64,000 nt of DNA, from contig BSQZ01000081.1 of assembly GCA_033239005.1 (NCBI GenBank), positions 391,209-455,208 on the forward strand, written 5' to 3'. Below, in pieces: positions 58,025 to 64,000 of this stretch (the stretch's first letter is position 1; every line of letters starts with the position of its first letter). Below the pieces are notes generated by a model that had not been told where the DNA came from, searched no databases, and saw nothing but the letters and a program-made list of their open reading frames with translations. Made by a program: the position numbers and the translations under genes. The DNA is from Lamellibrachia satsuma (taxonomy: Eukaryota > Annelida > Polychaeta > Sabellida > Siboglinidae).

Positions 58025-58378
58025 ACGATTTCCGTCGGACAAGGTCCAGTGGGTGGCGCGTCACGTCCCGCTGAGCGTCAGCGTGGCATCCAACGTACCC
58101 GGACACGAGCAAGTGCAATGTCTCGTTACGGATGGAGACACCAACAAGTTGATGAGCGCCATGATGGATATCTTGCGATCGATGAGTGACACCGCCTACG
58201 ACAAGATCAAAGATTCGTACGAGGACGCGGAAGCGAAGACGCATAGGGACGAACAAGTGCACGTTGCACAATCACCCGACGACGACGACGAATCTCGACC
58301 ACCGTCCAATCCGTACAAAACGCTGATGCGACAACGTTATGTATGGATGCATCAGTTACCCGTCATCGGATTCAATTC
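58025..58378 (+). pseudogene. Inverted exonuclease part of the same PolB
   Basis: Plus strand: VARHVPLSVSVASNVPGHEQ, CLVTDGDTNKLMSAMMDILR, then an acidic stretch and RYVWMHQLPVIGFNS. This is the N-terminal exonuclease part of the same polymerase family (V-I-G-F-N-S is Exo II). It belongs just upstream of the NAIKQFL that opens the minus-strand piece at about 57,957. The two halves therefore meet in opposite orientation, with the protein break between GFNS and NAIKQ. After 58,378 a repeat unit replaces the coding sequence. Confidence 0.7.
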
Positions 58379-59300
58379 GGCTTATCGCTCCCGTCCGCAA
58401 TACCAAATATGGAAGTGTGTGACTTCGTTCGAATGCTATAAACGTGTCATTACATGCATATACAGCTGACGTAAGCCGCACACAGAACAATACCAAAAAA
58501 GGACATGCAGCTGACGTAAGCCGCATGCAGAACAATACCAAACACGGTCGCAACAAGAAAGCGCGCTGCACACTGAGTCTAAAGCGATGCCCGCTGTCGG
58601 AGTTCAACGCTAGCGGCGAACGAACAATGACCATTCTACTATTTTATATTTTCGTTATATGTCAATATTTTTTTAATAATGTACCCATATGTATTTATAT
58701 TACAATGCTTTAATATGATATCCTGTGTCATTATTTTTAAATAATTAATAAAATTCGTTACGAGGGTGTCGCGTCGATTTCTAAACACGCTGACAAAAGA
58801 AACACGACCGCGTTTCACCCTGCTAACAGATCGTGACCTAGCGATCGAATGTCCATGCATGCCGCGAGAAAAACGTAGTCATGCGTGTAAGCTATACAAC
58901 ACATATCGCATTATCCCATTATATCGAGAACTTTTCGTCGTATGTCGTCTCATATCGACACCTATATACTGCCTATACCGCCCAGTCCTGCAATACATAA
59001 AGGGATTTCCCCACAAGCTGCATGTCCTGACACGTTTATAGTTTACGTCAGCTGAACGTCGGCTATCTGCATTGCTTAACGCTTGCTATATAAGACTGCT
59101 GATACCAATATTTAATTATATTACAAAGCTTTACTATGATATCCTATGTCATTATTTTTTAATATTTAATAAAATTTGCGGCCTACGTCAGCTGCATTCC
59201 CTTATTGTTCTGTGTGCGGCTTATCGCTCCCGTTCGCAATACCAAATATGGAATTGCGTGACGCTAATTGGTATACAGAAGGATTCAGAAAACAAATAAA
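58378..59300. repeat. Cluster of direct and inverted short repeats
   Basis: ggcttatcgctcccgtccgc plus aataccaaatatggaa at 58,379 recurs at 59,219 (direct). cagctgacgtaagccgca plus cacagaacaatacc occurs twice in tandem (about 58,463 and 58,507) and inverted at about 59,180-59,224. An AT-rich block with gatatcctgtgtcattattt and aataaaatt recurs (58,716 and 59,139). These look like ends of a small mobile unit bordering the PolB inversion. Confidence 0.65.
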
Positions 59301-59694
59301 ACTTATGTAACCGTAACGTCCTCCTAAACACGCGTTAGAACAACTATTCACCCGTAAATTGGCGTAATTCTAGTACACGGGAACTGCAAAATATGTGTTC
59401 ACCTTTTATATTAATAACCAAACATGTGTAGAACTTACTGAAACCACATTATCGACTGCAACGACTTCACCGTGGTTATATACATATTGTTGATGATGTA
59501 CGGTTGCGAGGTCAGGAGTAGGTGGGTTAGGGTTAGCTGCAGACGTCATGAAGCATTGATACAGTCACCGCGGGGTGCTCATGCTACCAAGTCCTTCGTG
59601 CATGTGGTCGCCGGATTTGGGGTTAGGATTAGTTGGCCGGATAGAAGCACACACTGTGCATGCGCAAGAAACCGGAAACGGAAGTCCATCGTGC

Positions 59695-59860
59695 ACGTGG
59701 TCACCTGAAACCCCGTGAGCGCCCTCTGGTGATTGTATCAGCGCGAAAACCTAAAGGGGAACCCCGTGAGCGCCCCCCTCCCGGCGACTGTATCAGCGCA
59801 AACACCAAGGGAAACCCCGTTGCTAGGGGAAACCCCGTTGCTAGGGGGTGTCACTGTCAT
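59695..59860. repeat. Short tandem duplications before the gypsy 3' part
   Basis: ccccgtgagcgccc...tgtatcagcgc appears twice (59,711 and 59,762), then gaaaccccgttgctagggg twice (59,811 and 59,830). No coding sense. Confidence 0.8.
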
Positions 59861-59964
59861 CAGGGATGTGACGTCATCGGAGATTCCCTGAAATCTATTT
59901 ATAGATACCTCCCAAAATTCCTCCTCGTTTGAGGTTTAAACAAAACACACATACTACTTCTCTC

Positions 59965-60599
<635 letters not shown>

Positions 60600-60600
<1 letters not shown>

Positions 60601-62003
60601 TTCCAGTGTGCGATCCAAGATGAACTGGCGGAAGAGATCGACTCGGGCGACCCACAAATGTATGTCAACGTCAGCGAGCCAAGAATCACTAAAATTCGAC
60701 AAACGACAGCTGGGGATGACACATTGCAGAAACTGATGACAACGGTTCGGTCAGTATGGCCCGAGTACAGACAAAAGCTGTTGCCAGGGTAGAAAACATG
60801 TTGGACATTGCGTGAACAATTGTCAGCGGATGAATGGTGATTCAGAGAATGGTGATTCCGAAATCTTGTCAGAAAGATATGCTGGAACGACTTCACAGTA
60901 GCCATCAGGGAATCGAAGCACCTCTCCGACGAGCCAGAGATAACATCGACTGTCCGGGAATGACAAGCGACATCAAGCATGTGATCGAGAGATGTCAGGC
61001 GTGTTCGAAAGAAACGCCATCACAACAGAAAGAGACGCTACAAAGTCACGACATTTTCTTGAAGCCATGGGATAGACTTCTGCACGTATGCCAATGCCAC
61101 TTACCTCATCGTCGTAGACTACTATTCAGATTTCTTCGAGTTCACAAACCTTGTCGATCAGAGAGCGGAAACGACCATACAAGCATGCAAAGAGCAGTTT
61201 GCACGTTATGGCGTACCACAAATTGTGCAATCAGATGACGGACCTAAATTCATCACTGCGGAATTCCAAGCGTTTGCAAACAACTGGGAATTCAAAACAC
61301 TTAATGTCATCGCCGTATCATTCGCAATCGAACGGAAAAGCAGAATCGGCAGTCAAGATCGTGAAGAATATTCTGAAGAAATCGGACGACCCTTTGAGAG
61401 CGGTGTTGGGGTGGCGAAACACGCCAACGTCTCAAATCAATTTCAGTCTAGTGCAGCGGCTAATGCAAAGACGCACGCGGGCGTCAGTGCCTTAAGCGGA
61501 GCAATCGATGAAACCCGTGGTCCTGACGTCAAATCCTCAGACGCAAGACGAAAAAGCAGGAAATGTCATAACAATACTACGATCGAAATGCTCGCGACTT
61601 GTCGCCGTTACGAAGAGGAACACCTGTCTTCGTGCAATCATTGAAGAAATATGATACAATGAAATGGACACAAGGGATGGTCGCGGACAAATGCAGTAAC
61701 CAATCACGCATCGTCGAAATCGAAGGTAGACTACGACGTTATCTGAAGATAGACCACACCATAAGACCTACTCCTTCAACTTCGACTGAGCAGGAAGACC
61801 ACAGAGATAGGATTCACAGTCGAGGTATTCCCGTGATACCCATAGACGAGAACACAGATTCGCGGGAATTGGAATCGGGTGAAATGCCGGGTATCATCAT
61901 CACGTCGAGACCTGAGCCCATACCGACGTATCCTATGAAAACCAACAGCCCAGTGAAAACTCGTTCGGGCAGACTAATCAAGAAACCATTGCTTTTTCGC
62001 TAA
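60600..62003 (+). pseudogene. Ty3/gypsy integrase and C-terminal tail
   Basis: Linker MYVNVSEPRITKIRQTTAGD then DTLQKL. Zinc domain: HSSHQGIEAPLRRARDNI, then CQACSKETPSQQKETLQSH (H-H-C-C). Catalytic core: YLIVVDYYSDFFEF (first D), VPQIVQSDDGPKFITAEFQA (second D), and after a frameshift at about 61,310 PYHSQSNGKAESAVKIVKNI (E). The tail reads SPLRRGTPVFVQSLKKYD and TRSGRLIKKPLLFR, ending at 62,003. Integrase would insert the DNA copy. All three acidic residues remain but in different frames. A short aatggtgattc duplication sits at 60,833. Confidence 0.9.
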
Positions 62004-62019
62004 GAAGACTTGGTGAAGT

Positions 62020-62490
62020 TCGGACTCGCGATAACTCGTGATTGTGTTACGTGCTAAGAAGACTTAGTAAAATTTGCATATTATAATTTTGGCAGACTGA
62101 TTCAGTGCTAGTCAGTTATTATGTTAAGTAGAGTAGTCCATTGAACAGACGTTTTTGGACTTTAATTATTAGCTTAACTCGGTGGTAAAGACCGCGGTCA
62201 TAGGAGGATCAAGTGCTAGTAACCTCTGATCCTAACGCGAGTGTCACTTATTTTTGTTTAGTTAGGTTTCGAAGTATTAGAATATGTGTATTCTGATAGT
62301 CCGATATAATTCAGACGCGCAACAAGTCATGTACGTTATATAATGTCATACGCAGTGGGTAGTTCCGACATCGCCACCACGCCACGCTGGTTAAAAAATA
62401 AATTTGGGTTCTGTGATCTTAAACTGTTGATCTAGCACAAGAATCTACCGTCCCCCCTGGTCAAACCCTAGATCAGCCCGTGTCAGTATA
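62020..62490 (+). repeat. Possible 3' LTR of the gypsy element
   Basis: Non-coding sequence directly after the integrase tail; it contains tatataatgtcatacgcag and aaataaatttgggttctgtg (a possible polyadenylation site), then tcccccctggtcaaaccc. Position and content fit an LTR, but no matching 5' copy was found in the window, so its borders are unproved. Confidence 0.35.
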
Positions 62491-63040
62491 AAGTATTTAA
62501 ACTAACTTGGATCCATAATTAAGAAATACCGCCTTGCTTAGAAAGTCATGAATTAATTGAGTAAGCTCACTTTATAAAACGCAAATTTTGGAATTGGTGT
62601 TTTGTTTTTAAAAAGGAATTGGAATTGGTGAAAATGTAATTACTTTTCAATTATATCATGTCATTTTTAACTAGTTATTCGCTACAAATAATCAATAAAA
62701 ATAATAATATTCTGTGGTGTATATCATATCTGTTTGCCATCATGTACCATAATATGCAGACATTTAATAAAGCTGCTCTAAAAAAATTGATGAATATATT
62801 GCTCTGTTCTCATCATGTTATTTCGATATGGAATTGCTTTTTTAGGTGTAATTGGAATTGATACAATATAATTGATCCCAAGTCTGGTGGCAATGACCTT
62901 GAGATGCTATATATACAGCGTCGAAAGAAACTTTTATTTTACGCATATTTCTGTGATAGCAGGTGGCCAGATGTTAATAATCTAATTTTGGTGGTTCAGG
63001 CGACCGCCAATCACCACACACCGACCAGATCGACTCATCG
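62491..63040. other. No recognised feature
   Basis: AT-rich sequence; a phrase ggaattggaattggtg is locally doubled at about 62,615. Confidence 0.4.
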
Positions 63041-63042
63041 TC

Positions 63043-63073
63043 GTGTGTGTGTATGTATGTATGAGTGCGTGAG

Positions 63074-63105
<32 letters not shown>

Positions 63106-63112
63106 TACGTGT
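63043..63112. repeat. (TGCG/TG)n microsatellite
   Basis: gtgtgtgtatgtatgtatga leading into repeated gtgcgtgcgtgc to 63,112. Confidence 0.95.
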
Positions 63113-63289
63113 ATAAGGGATACCTTGGTTCTTCAAACGTGACAGTCATAGTCATGACAGCAATGTTTGCCAAATAGGTGATCGCTTTTATGAATATGGC
63201 TAGAAAACAATGTCTACAACTTCCTACCTTGTGTGAGCGTCTAATTCATGTTGCCGTTGCCAAGCAACCTAGTCGATGTGTTGTGCCAG

Positions 63290-63545
63290 AGGGCGCTACA
63301 TAAACACCAAGCAATCTATCACTTTGAAAACATCTGAAACTATTTTTCCGAAAAAAACTCAAGACATATCTATTCCAAATTGCATTTCCACCATAAATGT
63401 TCGGTTGTCCCTCGTTCTGGTACTGACTTTTGCGCATCCCTGTTCACGGTTATGCTTCATGATTCTGTTTTGTTGCGCTTCTGAGCTCAGGTTCCTGAGG
63501 ATATAGGCGCCATAGAAGTTAATTATCATTATTATTATTATCATG
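63290..63545 (+). repeat. L2-like LINE 3' end with (ATT)n tail
   Basis: A degraded C-terminus (KLKTYLFQIAF-like reading across a frame) is followed by gaggatataggcgccataga and cattattattattatcatg. The ggcgcYatagaa...(ATT)n ending is typical of L2-like LINEs. It is immediately followed by dispersed repeat copy 2. Confidence 0.5.
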
Positions 63546-63770
63546 TACAATCGCTACGCGTGTTTTCGACTATCATTAATATAAACCGTCCAGATGGCGC
63601 TACGTACTCTCAAACGGTTTACGTACCGAAGTATTCGCCGGGCGCGCGTGGTTTCTGCGATTGTTGGAAGTTAACGTTTTACGTTGCGAACATTTTATTT
63701 ACCATAAAAAGCACTAAGAACCCTTGGTATACAGGGTATTTCGAAAAAATAAATGCTTTACGTTTCATTC
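63542..63770 (+). repeat. Dispersed ~225-bp repeat, copy 2
   Basis: Matches 8,136-8,358 (see copy 1). Differences are scattered single bases, including CpG sites, so the copies are moderately old. Here it directly follows an L2-like LINE tail. Confidence 0.8.
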
Positions 63771-64000
63771 GTAATACCATAACATGACATAACAACATAC
63801 AAAGATATGCTAGCTTGATCATAGTTATATACATGGGACAGGTTTCGCAACGCAAGCCACACAGCTGTTGTAACACCAGGTCGCAACAACCAGCGAATCA
63901 GCAACTCAGTTGTTAGAAGGAGGCTTCACGATAGTTACCTGGCTGCAAGGGGACCATTCAGGGGTCCAAGCCCACAGCTATGCCTACCATCGAAACAGAT

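Noticed and set aside
59520..59545. Telomere-like ggttagggttag
   Set aside because: Fewer than two TTAGGG units; no array.
63256..63268. RFX X-box-like GTTGCCAAGCAAC
   Set aside because: Fits the degenerate consensus, but a single 13-mer next to a LINE relic with no gene start nearby is expected by chance.

Overview
This is nuclear DNA of an animal, most likely a marine invertebrate. The evidence is L2/CR1-like and RTE-like LINEs, Ty3/gypsy, hAT and Polinton/Maverick-type remnants, GT-AG splice signals, and several kilobases of mini- and microsatellite. There is no bacterial gene organisation, rRNA or recognisable tRNA. Species cannot be fixed from the sequence alone, and all family names come from recognised protein motifs, not from a database search.

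Layout. 0-10 kb: two LINE C-terminal pieces facing each other (1-955 +, 1418-1870 -), a dispersed repeat with a recurring TATGGACGTAC motif (about 3.55-4.87 kb, second copy 23.87-24.95 kb), three small tandem arrays (5.87-7.62 kb), and a roughly 225-bp dispersed repeat (8.14 kb) that recurs at 63.54 kb. 10-20 kb: a 53-bp minisatellite (10.87-12.80 kb) running into a LINE RT fragment, and a decayed hAT element with 8-bp target duplications (15,574-16,690). 20-29 kb: a CpG-rich stretch holding one plausible host first exon (21,544-21,775, -), a near-perfect GC hairpin at 25.28 kb, a TA satellite, a hAT-like transposase relic and a LINE C-terminus with a C2H2 finger. 29-35 kb: a 46-bp satellite with a 782-bp higher-order repeat, then a 20-bp satellite embedded in a LINE reading frame. 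35-49 kb: four LINEs, including a minus-strand one carrying a 43-bp array in its endonuclease domain and a plus-strand one with an RTE-like LINE nested inside it; also a gypsy RT fragment and a Cys-rich gene relic. 49-64 kb: an unbroken YqaJ-type exonuclease gene, a P52rIPK-like hAT relic, a Ty3/gypsy element apparently split in two (gag-protease at 53 kb, RNase H-integrase at 60-62 kb), and between the halves a Polinton-type cysteine protease fragment in three copies and a broken, partly inverted family-B DNA polymerase.

Two themes stand out. First, at least six tandem arrays (12.8, 34.3, 37.6, 53.9, 55.1 and 60.2 kb) lie inside transposon coding sequence, most with recognisable coding sequence on both sides, so transposon ORFs look like birthplaces of satellites here. 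Second, the commonest differences between units in several unrelated arrays are CpG to TpG/CpA changes, which points to germline CpG methylation. Almost every transposon frame is broken by stops or frameshifts. The YqaJ-type exonuclease ORF (49,902 onward) is the exception: it keeps all expected catalytic residues and has a phase-0 intron, making it the best candidate for a functional protein. Apart from it and the short 21.7-kb exon there is no supported host gene.
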